NCBI GenBank assembly: GCA_025403435.1 | Contig: CM046345.1 | Span: forward strand, 6,334,774 to 6,398,773 | From: Artocarpus heterophyllus | Taxonomy: Eukaryota; Streptophyta; Magnoliopsida; Rosales; Moraceae | Direction of reading: 5' to 3' | DNA: 64,000 bases | In this document: positions 38,598 through 49,394 of the stretch, in pieces | How positions within the stretch are numbered: the stretch's first letter is position 1 | Layout of the letters: each line of letters starts with the position of its first letter | The notes under the pieces: generated by a model | Seen by the model: the letters and a program-made list of their open reading frames with translations, nothing else | What the model was told of the DNA's origin: nothing | The model's database searches: none | Position numbers and translations under genes: made by a program

Positions 38598-40233
38598 GGC
38601 GTTTGAGGAAATACCAACCAATGGATTCCAATATCAGCCAATTATAATGCTTGGTATTACTTTCATACGTGAAGACTGAAAGCAGTTTCTCCCACTCCCA
38701 TATTTCTCAATAACGTTTTGCATTACCATAAAAAAGAAAGTAACGTTTTGCATTTTTCTCTTACAACTTCCATAATTGGATTTGAACTTCTGTGCTTAGA
38801 AGTTAGAACATTTTTTCCTAGTAAAGTCGGGGGAATAGCTTCCATCTGTTTGGGTACCATTAAAGTTGTATAGATTGCTGTGGAACCTCATTGATGGACT
38901 AATTCTGAAGTCTGAACCTGAATATCTCTTTCCATTTTTCTCTCGTACCTGTTTTAAGAAATAGCGTCTTTGAATTTTCGTAGTTTTTAGAATGTCTATG
39001 TAGTTATTACAGTGTATGGTGTCAGAGTCAGGCTCTCTTTCTTAGTGTGTCTCGTGAAGTAATGCTTTTCCATGTTTGAGAAATAACAAATGGGAGAGAC
39101 TCTTTGGAAAGTAGAGAGGACTATGCATTGGAGGGCCAAAAACAGAAAATTTATTGGTTGCTTTGTGATTCAGACGTTTGAGGGATGATAGTTGAAGCGC
39201 TTTGTGAACTTTTTTCTAATGGATATTGCATTGTGGAAATATACTTTACTGCTGCTTTAGCTTTAAGCATTGAGGACGATTTTGTAATTGCTCAGTCATA
39301 TTAGAAAGCCTTTCATCATCGCTCTTGACAGGGTTGATTCCTAGGCTTATCCAAAATTCATTATAACAACCAGGACTGTATGCATGATTTGGTAATTGGT
39401 ACGAGGCTTTTTTGTTTAGTTGTGTGTGCGCGTGCCTCTGTAATTCAACATTTGCCCGTGTAATTCAACATTAAGCATTTTCGCTTTGGAAATAGGTTAA
39501 TCAGTTACGGTTGGTAGGGATGAGAGATTTATAATAATTCTCCTAGGAGGTGTACAAAAGTTATTAGATGAGAATATTTTTAGAGTAATCAGTAACCACA
39601 CCTTATATGATGCTTGCTTTATAGCAGATTGGCGTGGATAATTCAATTTTGTAGTTGAGGCTCAAGAAATTTTAAAGATTTTCTAGTCATACATCTTCAA
39701 CAGTCTCTTTGCACTTGTACTTTATCTTTATATTGGCACCGCAAGATTCCTTCCTTCTCCCTTTTCCAAATGATATTTCAAAAAGATCTGAATGTTTTGT
39801 AGTCGAAATTAATCAAAGGATCTAGATTCTAGGCACTTTATCTTCTCATTGCTCGTATTAGGGTCCAAGCTGTCTGATATAATTCTCCTATTGTTCATTT
39901 CCCTATCTAAGTTGATTAGTTATTTGTTAAAGTCTGATTAGTTATTTGTTAGTTATTTGTGTGCTTATATGCAACTCTGCACCTGGACAACGTGTCCTCC
40001 AAGTGAACGAAACAAATTATGTAGGCCTTATTCTAATGAGAAATCAACTTGATGTTGGTATAATGGAAAATATCTGAAATTAATATTCATCTTGCTTAAC
40101 ATAGTAGGACCACATAATACTCCACACTTTCCTTGACTAACAGAAGATATCATCTTATAGCAGCTATTGACATGAAGCTGCAATTTTTATTAATTAGATT
40201 AGATGAGGAGTTTCTTTTACTCCCCACACATTC
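38598..40233. other. Intergenic DNA: 3' region of MHF2 and 3' region of SOBIR1
   Basis: No further gene seen. A small direct repeat (GATTAGTTATTTGTTA) occurs near 39915-39955. Confidence 0.4.
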
Positions 40234-42153
40234 TTAAGTAGATACTTGATGTTTGATTTGAGACAGCATACACCTTACATCCTTGCTGTTGGGCCTCTCT
40301 TTTGGATTATCTTGAGTGCAAAAGCAAGCAATTTTCAAAACCAAGAGCATCTGCTCCTCATAGCCATTTCCCATAAGGTTTGGATCGATTGCCCTTTGAG
40401 GATTTTCTGAAGTCATTACACTCCGCATCCACTTAACTAGGCCAATCTCATCTTGTTGCTGGAAAAATTCATCCGATGGAAGCCTTCCCATGACCAGAAC
40501 CCCAAGCAGCACCCCAAAGCTATACATATCACACTTGTCTGTGAACTTGAGTGTTTGGTGGTACTCTGGCGCTATGTATCCTACGGTTCCCGCAACATTC
40601 GAACTTGTAACATGCGTGTGAGCATTAGGCATTGCTTTTGCAAGACCAAAATCTGCAATTCTAGCTTCCATATCGTCATCAAGAAGGACGTTTCCAGGCT
40701 TGAGATCTCTATGAATTATACGCGGTGTATGGTTCATGTGTAGATATTCTAGCCCAGAAGCCACTCCTAGAGCTATTTTATGCCTAGTAAGCCAATCTAA
40801 CTCCCTATTCCCTTCAGCGACCTGAACCAACACGTCATGCAAGCTACCATTCTTCATGAATTCATAAACAAGGTAGTGACAATCAGGTCGAGAAACATGA
40901 GCCAACAGAGGAAGCAGATTTCGATGTCGAATTTGACCAACAGTGGTAATCTCTGATCGAACTTGACGCATTTTCTTGTTCAGAAGTTTGCTATCTTCAT
41001 CGGTCAACTCTGTGGCATCTTTGGCGGGTTGAATTATCTTCTTTATAGCAATCCATTTCCCATTGCTTCCGGGCAGTTCAGCTTTGTACACCTCTCCACA
41101 GCCACCTTTTCCAATCAATTCTAACGAAGCAAGGCCATCTTCCTTATCCAAGAAAGCCAAGTCCTCTTTCTTTTTGATCAGAGGACTAAATATTGCAGGG
41201 CCTGTATCCTTACCCCCACCTTTGACCACAGCCAAGAGGAGCTTAAATAGCAGAGAAAAGATAAAGCCTGATATGCAACCAGCAAAACCCCCAGCCAAAA
41301 ATCCCAAAATCCACCCTATTACCTTCTTTATGCGGTTTTTATGCTTATTGTGGTGTACTTGTGTTGGAGATGGAGCTGGGGCATTCGAATTGCTCGCCGA
41401 GGGTCCAGACACGGTAGTGTTTCTATTGCCTCTTGAAGTTGAGTTTGAACGCTCAGCAAATATGTAGCGTTTTGGTTTTGTAATGTCAGACGCCGACTGC
41501 TGGACCCTTTTCAATTCAGGCAATGAGCCTTCAAGGAACTGATTTCCAGAGAAGTTGAAGAACCTGAGATTGCGAAACGAGCGAATGGACGCTGGGATTT
41601 TTCCAGCGAAGAGGTTGTTGGCAATAGAAAGCTTTTCCAGGTTGGGAAAGTACTTCAAGAAACTCAGGCTCCCAGATAGCTTATTGGAGGAAATATCAAG
41701 GACTCGCAGGCGAATCAACGACGACAAGTTCGCGGGAACCTCCCCTGAGAACTTGTTGTTTCCGAGGTTGAGGATTTCCAGCTTCCTGCAGTCAGCTATC
41801 GCGGTTGGTATTTGGTCAACGAGGTTGTTGCCAGAAAGAGAGAGCTCTTTGAGCTCCGAGAGCCGTCCAATCGCCGGAGACAGAATCCCACTGAGCTGCT
41901 GGGATTTAAAGATGAGCCTGGTGATCTTAAGGACATAATTATTGTCATCAGAGAGTCTCCTCTCGCAGAACACCCCTGGGATATTGCATGGAGCGGTGGA
42001 GAGCTGGAGTTGGCTTGCTATTCCCAAGTCTCTTTGGATGATGGAGAGTGCTTTGAGATCTGAAGGGTCCAAAGTTGGCCTCCCATGGATGAGGACCAAG
42101 ATATAGAGGAAGGTGAGAAGAGAGAGGCAGGTTTTGGCTGGGAAGGTTGCCAT
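40234..42153 (-). CDS. SOBIR1: SOBIR1-like leucine-rich-repeat receptor kinase
   Basis: Adaptor kinase that pairs constitutively with LRR receptor-like proteins (which lack a kinase) and signals pathogen recognition and cell death from the plasma membrane. It is intronless, 639 residues. A signal peptide (LSLLTFLYILVLIHG) and an N-cap (CNIPGVFCERR) are followed by about five LRRs (LSELKELSLSGNNL to LRFFNFSGNQFLEG), a Ser/Thr/Asn-rich juxtamembrane part and a TM helix with GxxxG spacing (GFLAGGFAGCISGF). The active-looking kinase has a P-loop IGKGGCGEVYKAE, Lys in IAIKK, the HRDLKPGN catalytic loop, DFGLAKA and APEYH. Length, few LRRs, the GxxxG helix and the SPLIKKKEDLAFL block all match SOBIR1/EVR rather than other LRR-RLKs. 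Confidence 0.93.
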   Translation of the reverse strand: MATFPAKTCLSLLTFLYILVLIHGRPTLDPSDLKALSIIQRDLGIASQLQLSTAPCNIPGVFCERRLSDDNNYVLKITRLIFKSQQLSGILSPAIGRLSELKELSLSGNNLVDQIPTAIADCRKLEILNLGNNKFSGEVPANLSSLIRLRVLDISSNKLSGSLSFLKYFPNLEKLSIANNLFAGKIPASIRSFRNLRFFNFSGNQFLEGSLPELKRVQQSASDITKPKRYIFAERSNSTSRGNRNTTVSGPSASNSNAPAPSPTQVHHNKHKNRIKKVIGWILGFLAGGFAGCISGFIFSLLFKLLLAVVKGGGKDTGPAIFSPLIKKKEDLAFLDKEDGLASLELIGKGGCGEVYKAELPGSNGKWIAIKKIIQPAKDATELTDEDSKLLNKKMRQVRSEITTVGQIRHRNLLPLLAHVSRPDCHYLVYEFMKNGSLHDVLVQVAEGNRELDWLTRHKIALGVASGLEYLHMNHTPRIIHRDLKPGNVLLDDDMEARIADFGLAKAMPNAHTHVTSSNVAGTVGYIAPEYHQTLKFTDKCDMYSFGVLLGVLVMGRLPSDEFFQQQDEIGLVKWMRSVMTSENPQRAIDPNLMGNGYEEQMLLVLKIACFCTQDNPKERPNSKDVRCMLSQIKHQVST

Positions 42154-42232
42154 TATAGGCAGGTTCTTTTGATGGTTGATAAACTGGTTTTAGGAGTTCA
42201 TATTCGATGTTGGTTGGTGGGTTTTGTTGGTT

Positions 42233-42238
42233 TTTATA
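42233..42238 (-). promoter_or_regulatory. TATA box of the SOBIR1-like gene
   Basis: TATAAA on the minus strand in the context CAGTCTATAAAAACC, about 80 bases upstream of the ATG at 42153. Confidence 0.6.
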
Positions 42239-43418
42239 GACTGTTGCTTGTGGAAAATACGGCAAATTGGAGCCCACCTTTTAACTTGGTTGTACGATAG
42301 CTCGGGCGTAGAATTTGTATACTCGGTTTCTATGTTAGACTTTCTGACCATTAATTAATAAAAAAATGTCATAAAGCTTACGAAAAACATAATATAGTTC
42401 CCATGTCAGAATAACTAATTTAGAAGAGAACAAAATGGTAATACTTTCCCAAAAGTGGTTTATAGTTTAACATTTTTTTTTCACAGTTTAGTCCAAATTT
42501 AAACACCTTTTCTTGAACTAGATGTAGAGAAAGACGTTTGTCATTCCCAGATGTTCCCTTATTTATCCACTTCAAATCGGTTGGAATTCAAAACTGAACT
42601 ATTAAAAACTCAAGTATAATGACAGAGAGATGATCATATTGGCGAAACTATATTATTATTTAACTCAATTTCTTCTTGAAGTTGAATTAATTGAATTATA
42701 TTGTGTACTAATTCAACAGTGTTTACACATTCCATTTTCTATATTATTGACCTTATTTTTAAAATATACTCCCAGTATGTCGAAGTCTAGTGCATTATTG
42801 GTAGACTATACATGTACATTTAATAGTGCTTATCTTTGAAAAATTCAGCACCAATCATCTTTAGGGATTTTGACCCAAATGTCTTTCAATTATACCCATT
42901 CCATACGCAATAGACTGTAAAAATATTGTTGTCTCTTCAGCTAATTGGCAAATAAATGTTGGAAAATTCTTTTAAGTCTTGGATGGGCTGGGTCATCCAT
43001 AGAGGCGCTCGGCCGGTCAAGTCAACCCTTAGAAGAGCAAGTCTTCTACTGAATTTGGACCGTTAGATCGTATGATGGTGATTGATGGCTGTGAGTTGGA
43101 CACGTGGCTGGAGATTCCTGATATCTAAATTCTGGGATTCTACTTATTGACTAATACCACAGCTGGCCTTACACGCTGGAGTGGAGATTAGGCTGTTTGA
43201 CGTTTTCCTATATACCTCTAAGCAATTCCCTCTTATTAGCACTCACTAGCCGTGGGTAATTCCTTTGTGTTTTTATAGTTTCAAATTGAAAACCCAAATT
43301 AATCCATTTTCATTGTCTTTCGTGTAATGAATGGATAGATAGTTGTTCATATGAATATGAGCTCTTTTTGATGTCGTCCTTTGTTCTTTCATTCTTCAAA
43401 GTAGTCATAATTTTTGTT
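42239..43418. other. Intergenic DNA upstream of SOBIR1
   Basis: No ORF with a domain. A GC-richer patch at 42985-43200 contains ACACGTGGC (G-box-like, near 43100), which could act in the SOBIR1 promoter region. No functional claim is made. Confidence 0.4.
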
Positions 43419-43423
43419 AATCT

Positions 43424-43855
43424 TGTAAAACATAAAACCAATTCAAAACATGCTATAAACTATATGCATATCAAGAATTGAAACGGTAAACGGAAGCGTG
43501 AAAACATATTTACCTCATGCCATTACTGTCCAACGGTGTCCTGTGACTGCCTATACTTGGGATGCTTCCAAGTTCTCACAAAAAACTCAATTGATGGTGT
43601 AAGATTCTTAATGGAATTTTCGAAACTTGGGGACCCAATTTTGTTTCACAAAAACTGTACGTGAAATTTTGTTTTTCTGGATTTCTCTCTTGTTTTTCTG
43701 CTGCAGAAAAATCCTTTCATCAAGGATTATTATACAGCCATAAAAACAACAATTACCAAGGCATTTTAATGGGCATAAATATGAGCCAATAATTGCAACA
43801 GAATAAATTGGTTTCAATTCCTTATTGAAACCGTTAAACTTTTGCAACGGTTACA
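43424..43855 (-). repeat. Copia 3' LTR
   Basis: 432 bp, TGTAAAACATAAAACCAATT to GCAACGGTTACA as read on plus. It pairs with 58661-59092. Confidence 0.95.
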
Positions 43856-43866
43856 TTCTCCCACTT
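43856..43866 (-). other. Copia polypurine tract
   Basis: On the minus strand AAGTGGGAGAA lies directly before the 3' LTR, matching the usual copia polypurine tract (second-strand primer). Confidence 0.85.
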
Positions 43867-44161
43867 AGTCTCCATATTTATCTTTATATTCATTAAACCC
43901 AAACTTTCAGGATATAAATACATGAATCATGACGATAGTTTCCCTAAATTGTGAGTATTATCTTCCATGTATTACAATGTATTATTTCTTAGACTTTATT
44001 CCTTATATGGTAACTTAACTTTATGAATAAACCTAATGTTTATTCTTGGTCATACTATATGTGAATTTTCTCCAATAACTTAATGCGCAAAACAAATATG
44101 AGAAAACATCACAACTGAATAAGAGTTTCATTAAGACTGTAAATTGTATGTACAAACAAAT
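43867..44161 (-). other. Copia 3' untranslated segment
   Basis: Non-coding, AT-rich, between the RNase H stop and the polypurine tract. Confidence 0.6.
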
Positions 44162-44653
44162 TTACATTATAGAACCAAGTCCCATCTGTACAACATGATC
44201 CTTAAATGACTTCGGTGGCATTCCTTTTGTCAAAGGATCTGCGATCATTAATTCAGTGCTTATATGCTCAATGACCACTTTATTTTCCTTAATGCGTTCT
44301 CTTATGGCTAAGTACTTAATGTCGATATGTTTACTTCAACTGCCACTCTTATTATTCTTAGCCATAAAAACAGCAGCTGAATTGTCACAATATATCCTTA
44401 ATGGCCTAGACACAAAATCTACAATTCTGAGGCCTGACATGAAACTCTTCAACTATACACCATGCGAAGTAGCCTCAAAACAAGAAACGAACTCTGCCTC
44501 CATCGTGGAAGTAGCAACCAACGTTTGCTTTCCACTCCTCCAAGATACAGCTCCTCCGGCTAGCATGAAAATATAACCTGAAGTTGATTTTCTCGAATCA
44601 ACACAGCCAGCAAAATCTGAATCGGAGTAGGCACTCACCTCTAGAATGTCAGT
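44162..44653 (-). pseudogene. Copia RNase H
   Basis: Minus-strand similarity to copia RNase H: SAYSDSDFAGCVDSRKSTSG, SWRSGKQTLVATSTMEAEF, IYCDNSAAVFMAKN, KHIDIKYLAIRERI and ADPLTKGMPPKSFKDHV, ending TAA at 44162. At least three in-frame stops (TGA before TDILEVSAYS, TAG after the SHGV block, TGA before SKHIDIKY) interrupt it. Two fit CGA to TGA and one fits TGG to TAG, typical of methylation-linked decay. Confidence 0.9.
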
Positions 44654-45823
44654 TCATCTATACATAAGCATGTAATCCTTTGTCCCTTGAAGGTACCTCA
44701 TCACTTTCTTTGCAGCCCTCCAGTGGTCAATGCCTGGGTTACTCTGATATCTTCCCAACATTCCCACAGCAAATGCAATGTCAGGTCTTGTGTAGACCTG
44801 AGCATACATAAGCCTTTCGACAGCTGAAGCATAAGGAATGTTGCTTATTTGAACTTTCTCGAAATCATTCTTTGGACATTGGTTCAAACTGAACTTTTCA
44901 CCATTCATAATGGGTGCTACACTTGGTGAACAATCTTTCATCCGAAATCTGTCTAAGACTTTATTGATATAGGTTTTCTGTGATAGTCCCAAAATGCATC
45001 GAGATCTATCCCTATGGATCTTTATGCCAATGACATAAGATGCCTCACCCATATCCTTTATATCAAAGTTCTTAGAAAGGAATTGTTTCACCTCATATAA
45101 AAACCCCTTGTCATTAGTTGCAAGAAGGATATCATCCACATATAAAACAAGGAAACAAATCTTGCTCCCACTGACCTTCTGGTATATACATTGATCCATG
45201 ATGTTCTCTTCAAAACCAAATGAAGTGATGACATCATGGAATTTCAAATACCATTGACGGGAAGCCTGTTTCAAACCATATATGGATTTCTTGAGTTTGC
45301 ACACCAATTGCTCACCATCACTAGAGGAGAATCCTTCAAGTTGTTTCATATAAACCTCTTCCTCTAGATCACCATTGAGGAATGCCGTTTTCACATCCAT
45401 CTGATGTAACTCAAAATCAAAATGAGCTACTAATGCCATGATCACACGAAGGGAGTCCTTTTTAGATACAGGAGAAAAAGTCTCAGTGTAATCTATACCT
45501 TCCCTTTGAGTGAATCCTTTAGCAACGAGTCTTGCCTTATGTCTCTCAATGTTGCCTAATGAGTCTTTCTTTGTCTTGAAGACCCATTTGCATCCAATGG
45601 CTTTTACACCACCAGGCAACTTGACAAGATCCCAGACTCCATTAGATGACATAGAGTTCATCTCTTCTTTCATGGCATCATACCACAAGTTAGATTCCTT
45701 ACAACTCATGGCTTGTGAAAACGTTTCTGGATCATTTTCGGCTCCTATGTTGTAGTCAGACTCTTGTAGATACACAATATAGTCACTAGGAATGGCTGAT
45801 CGCCTTACTCTAGTAGATCTCCT
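44654..45823 (-). pseudogene. Copia reverse transcriptase
   Basis: The RT domain is intact over 373 codons: WYDAMKEEMNSMSSNGVWDL, GCKWVFKTKKDSLGNIERHK, ARLVAKGFTQREGIDYTETF, the QMDVKTAFLNGDLEEEVYMK block, SIYGLKQASRQWYLKF and the catalytic YVDDILLA. An in-frame TAA at about 45826 separates it from the integrase, and a TGA ends it at about 44651, so it cannot form part of a full polyprotein. Confidence 0.93.
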
Positions 45824-48035
45824 TTATGCTGGTTCAACATTCTCTTGAGGAGCATGTTGATCAGCTGGCTGTTCAACTAAATCTACTACTTCTTGATCAG
45901 CAATCTGTGGAACTTGAATGACTGGCTGTTGTTCAACACGCGTTTGAACTGTAGGCGTATCGCGTATAACAATCACTCTATCATATGAAGTGGAAGCTTG
46001 AGCATCTGTATGATCTTTCCCCAGAACGGTTTTCCAGGATCGATCGCTCCCACTGATCAAGTCATTCTCAAGAAATTTCGCATTCCTTGATTCCACAAAC
46101 CTAGTGGTATGTGATGGACAATAAAATCTGTATCCCTTAGACCGTTCAACATATCCAACGAAATACCCACTAATGGTCCTTGGGTCTAGCTTCTTTTCTT
46201 GTGGATTATAGACTCTTACTTCAGACGGGCATCCCCAAACGCGTATATGTCGCAAACTCGGTTTCCAACCTTTCCATAACTCGAACGGTGTCTTTGAGAC
46301 AGCCTTGGTTGGAACTCGGTTTAATATATAAACAGCCGTCTTGAGAGCTTCAGTCCACAAAGACCTAGGAAGCTTGGAGCTGCTAAGCATGCTCTGCACC
46401 ACATTCAACAATGTTTGGTTTCTTCTTTCTGCCACACCATTTTGATCTGGAGAACCGAGCATAGTATATTGGGCAACTATCCCATGTTCTTGAAGAAACT
46501 TCGCAAATGGACCAGGCGCTTGTCCATCTTCGGTGTATCTACCATAGTATTCACCACCTCTATCAGATCTCACTATCTTTATTTGCTTACCACATTGTTT
46601 CTCTACTTCTGCCTTAAACACTTTAAAGGCATCTATAGCTTCATTTTTATTATGAAGCAAGTAAAGATACATATATCGTGAGTAATCATCAATAAAAGTA
46701 ATGAAATACTTTTGACCATACGCGTCTATGTCTGGACTACAAATATCTTTATGTATGATCTCTAATATGTCTGAATTCCTCTTGGTACCTTTCTTTGACA
46801 TATTGGTCTGCTTTCCCTTTATGCAGTCCACACAAGTGTCAAAGTTAGTGAAATCTAGAGTACTAAGTACCCCATCATTCACTAGTATCTTTATTCTCTC
46901 AATAGAGATATGACATAATCTACGGTGCCACAACATAGAAGAATCTTCATTCATAACACATCTCTTAATGCCAGCATTATCTTGAACATGCATAGAAGTA
47001 TAAGAAGTTTTATCTTGTAAATTAATTTTGAAAAGACCATTTGACAATATACCTTTTCCAATAAGTTCAGATCTATAAAACAAACTAAATATAGTGTCTG
47101 AAAAATTAAAGGAAAATCCCAATGGTACAAGCCTTGAAACTAAAATTAAATTCCTAGAAAAACTAGGAATATAAAATGTCTTTTCTAATTTTAAAATTAG
47201 GAATATAAAATGTCTTTTCTGCCACACCATTTTGATCTGGAGAACCGGGCATAGTATATTGGGCAACTATCCCATGTTCTTGAAGACACTTCGCAAATGG
47301 ACCAGGCGCTTGTCCATCTTCGGTGTGTCTACCATAGTATTCACCACCTCTATCAGATCTCACTATCTTTATTTGCTTACCATATTGTTTCTCTACTTCT
47401 GCCTTAAACACTTTAAAGGCATCTATAGCTTCATTTTTGTTATGAAGCAAGTAAAGATACATATATCGTGAGTAATCATCAATAAAAGTAATGAAATACT
47501 TTTGACCATACGCGTCTATGTCTGGACTACAAATATCTTTATGTATGATCTCTAATATGTCTGAATTCCTCTTGGTACCTTTCTTTGACATATTGGTCTG
47601 CTTTCCCTTTATGCAGTCCACACAAGTGTCAAAGTTAGTGAAATCTAGAGTACTAAGTACCCCATCATTCACTAGTATCTTTATTCTCTCAATAGAGATA
47701 TGACATAATCTACGGTGCCACAACATAGAAGAATCTTCATTCATAACACATCTCTTAATGCCAGCATTATCTTGAACATGCATAGAAGTATAAGAAGTTT
47801 TATCTTGTAAATTAATTTTGAAAAGACCATTTGACAATATACCTTTTCCAATAAGTTCAGATCTATAAAACAAACTAAATATAGTGTCTGAAAAATTAAA
47901 GGAAAATCCCAATGGTACAAGCCTTGAAACTAAAATTAAATTCCTAGAAAAACTAGGAATATAAAATGTCTTTTCTAATTTTAAAATAAAACCACTAGAT
48001 AAAACTAAATTGAATGTTCCGACAGCCTCTACATG
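45824..48035 (-). pseudogene. Copia GAG-pre-integrase and integrase, with internal duplication
   Basis: Minus-strand GAG_pre-integrase (MLWHRRLCHISIERIKIL, CVDCIKGKQ) and integrase core. Catalytic residues are seen as Asp in IHKDICSPD, Asp in ITFIDDYSR and Glu in QNGVAERRNQTLL. They are followed by SLWTEALKTAVYILNRVPTK and the GYFVGY block. The zinc-binding and first part of the integrase are present twice because of a 790-bp tandem duplication (46431-47220 and 47221-47989). The first copy read breaks off after GSPDQNGVAE and restarts. Confidence 0.92.
46431..47989 (-). repeat. 790-bp period tandem duplication inside the copia integrase region
   Basis: 46431 and 47221 both start GCCACACCATTTTGATCTGG. 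The copies run parallel for about 770 bp with about five substitutions (for example AACCGAGC against AACCGGGC). At the junction (about 47199-47220) there is a short filler, AGGAATATAAAATGTCTTTT plus CT, itself a copy of adjacent sequence, and the joint has TTCT microhomology. Confidence 0.92.
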
Positions 48036-48284
48036 TTAGCGCATCTTGTTGCTTGTATAGATGCACTGCTCACTTCCCACTGGCTTCCTTAGGCCTTGCA
48101 ATCCCTGCAAGGAATTAGTGACATGGATTGAGGAACCAGAATCAATCCACCATGTGTTATGTTCAACGTCAACCATATTAGATTCATAACAGACAAGTGA
48201 GAATTGAGTACCTTTTTTGTCAAGCCATCTCTGATATTTAGGACAATCCTTCTTTATGTGCCCCTTCTTTTTACAAAGAAGCAC
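48036..48284 (-). pseudogene. Copia zinc knuckle and protease
   Basis: LCKKKGHIKKDCPKYQRW is a CCHC knuckle and WWIDSGSSIHVTN is the aspartic-protease active site. A one-base loss inside the knuckle (around 48270) throws it out of frame with gag, and the frame stops at TAA near 48036 before the GAG-pre-integrase. Confidence 0.88.
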
Positions 48285-48994
48285 CTGGATTCCTTCTTGA
48301 TATCAGCTTGAGCAGACAGTTTGCCTTTTCCCTTATTATTGGCTTGGCCCTTGTTCTTCCTTTGAGTTGCCAGATGCACACTCTCTCCCGCTTCCATAGC
48401 AAGCCTTCCTTCTTCCTGGACACACATGGTCATCAATTTATTGATGGACCACTTATCCTTATGTGTGTTGTAGGATATCTTGAAAGGTCCATATTGATGT
48501 GGGAGAGTGTTGAGGATGTAGTGCACAAGGAAGGTTTCAGACATCTCAACCTCAAGTGTCTTCAGCTGAGCCGCTATATCCCTCATTTGCATGATGTGCT
48601 CACGCACACCATGAATTCCAGTGAGCTTCATGGATGAAAATTTCATTATCAGAGTGCTAGCCAAGGCTTTGTCTGATGTAGCAAACTGCTCATTAATTGC
48701 CTTCATCAGAGCTCGCACTTTGTCATATTGCTCCAATGAACCACGTATGCCAGCCGAGATTTTCGTCTTAATGAACATTACGCAGAGGCGATTAGATCGC
48801 TCCCACTTTTCATAACGGTCCATGTCATCTGGCTGACTGGTCTCCTTAATGGCAGGCGGTTCATCCTTACGGATAGCCAAGTCAATGTCCATGACATCTA
48901 AATGAAGAAGAATTCTCTCCTTCCACACTTTATAGCTGTCTCCCTTAAGTTCGGGAATATCACACTGGAAATCAGAGTAACTCACAGTTTGCAT
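48254..48994 (-). pseudogene. Copia gag
   Basis: UBN2-type capsid region on the minus strand from the ATG at 48994 (MQTVSYSDFQCDIPELKGDS) through YEKWERSNRLCVMFIKTKI, MKFSSMKLTGIHGVREHIMQ and VHYILNTLPHQYGPFKI. An upstream in-frame ATG at 49012 also exists. The frame is lost in the zinc knuckle. Confidence 0.9.
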
Positions 48995-49394
48995 AGCTGC
49001 ATAATAAAACATACATGCTTATGTTACTAAATTGAGGCTACAATACTTTATGACATGTTTACCAATGTAAATCATGCATTAAAATATGAATCAAATGACA
49101 TAAAAATTGCATGTGGGCTAAATTTTTAACTCAAACAGATTCATATATCCTTATGATGACGCTATTAAATTATATGCCCTTTTCTTAATTCCTATGGGTA
49201 AATTAAGAAAGATAATTTGATACATCATCCTAACTAATCATATTAAATACAATAAAAATTCCTGTGGGATAAAATTTATCATATTACATATGATTAATCA
49301 CAATTTAATGTCTTTTTACCATATGTGATTTAAACATCTTACATAATTTTTGCATAATTAAAGATGCTGTGGCTACTCTTTAATTATTCAAAAA
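48995..49394 (-). other. Copia leader, gag-proximal part
   Basis: AT-rich untranslated leader that continues on the other side of the nested element (57615-58646). Confidence 0.7.
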
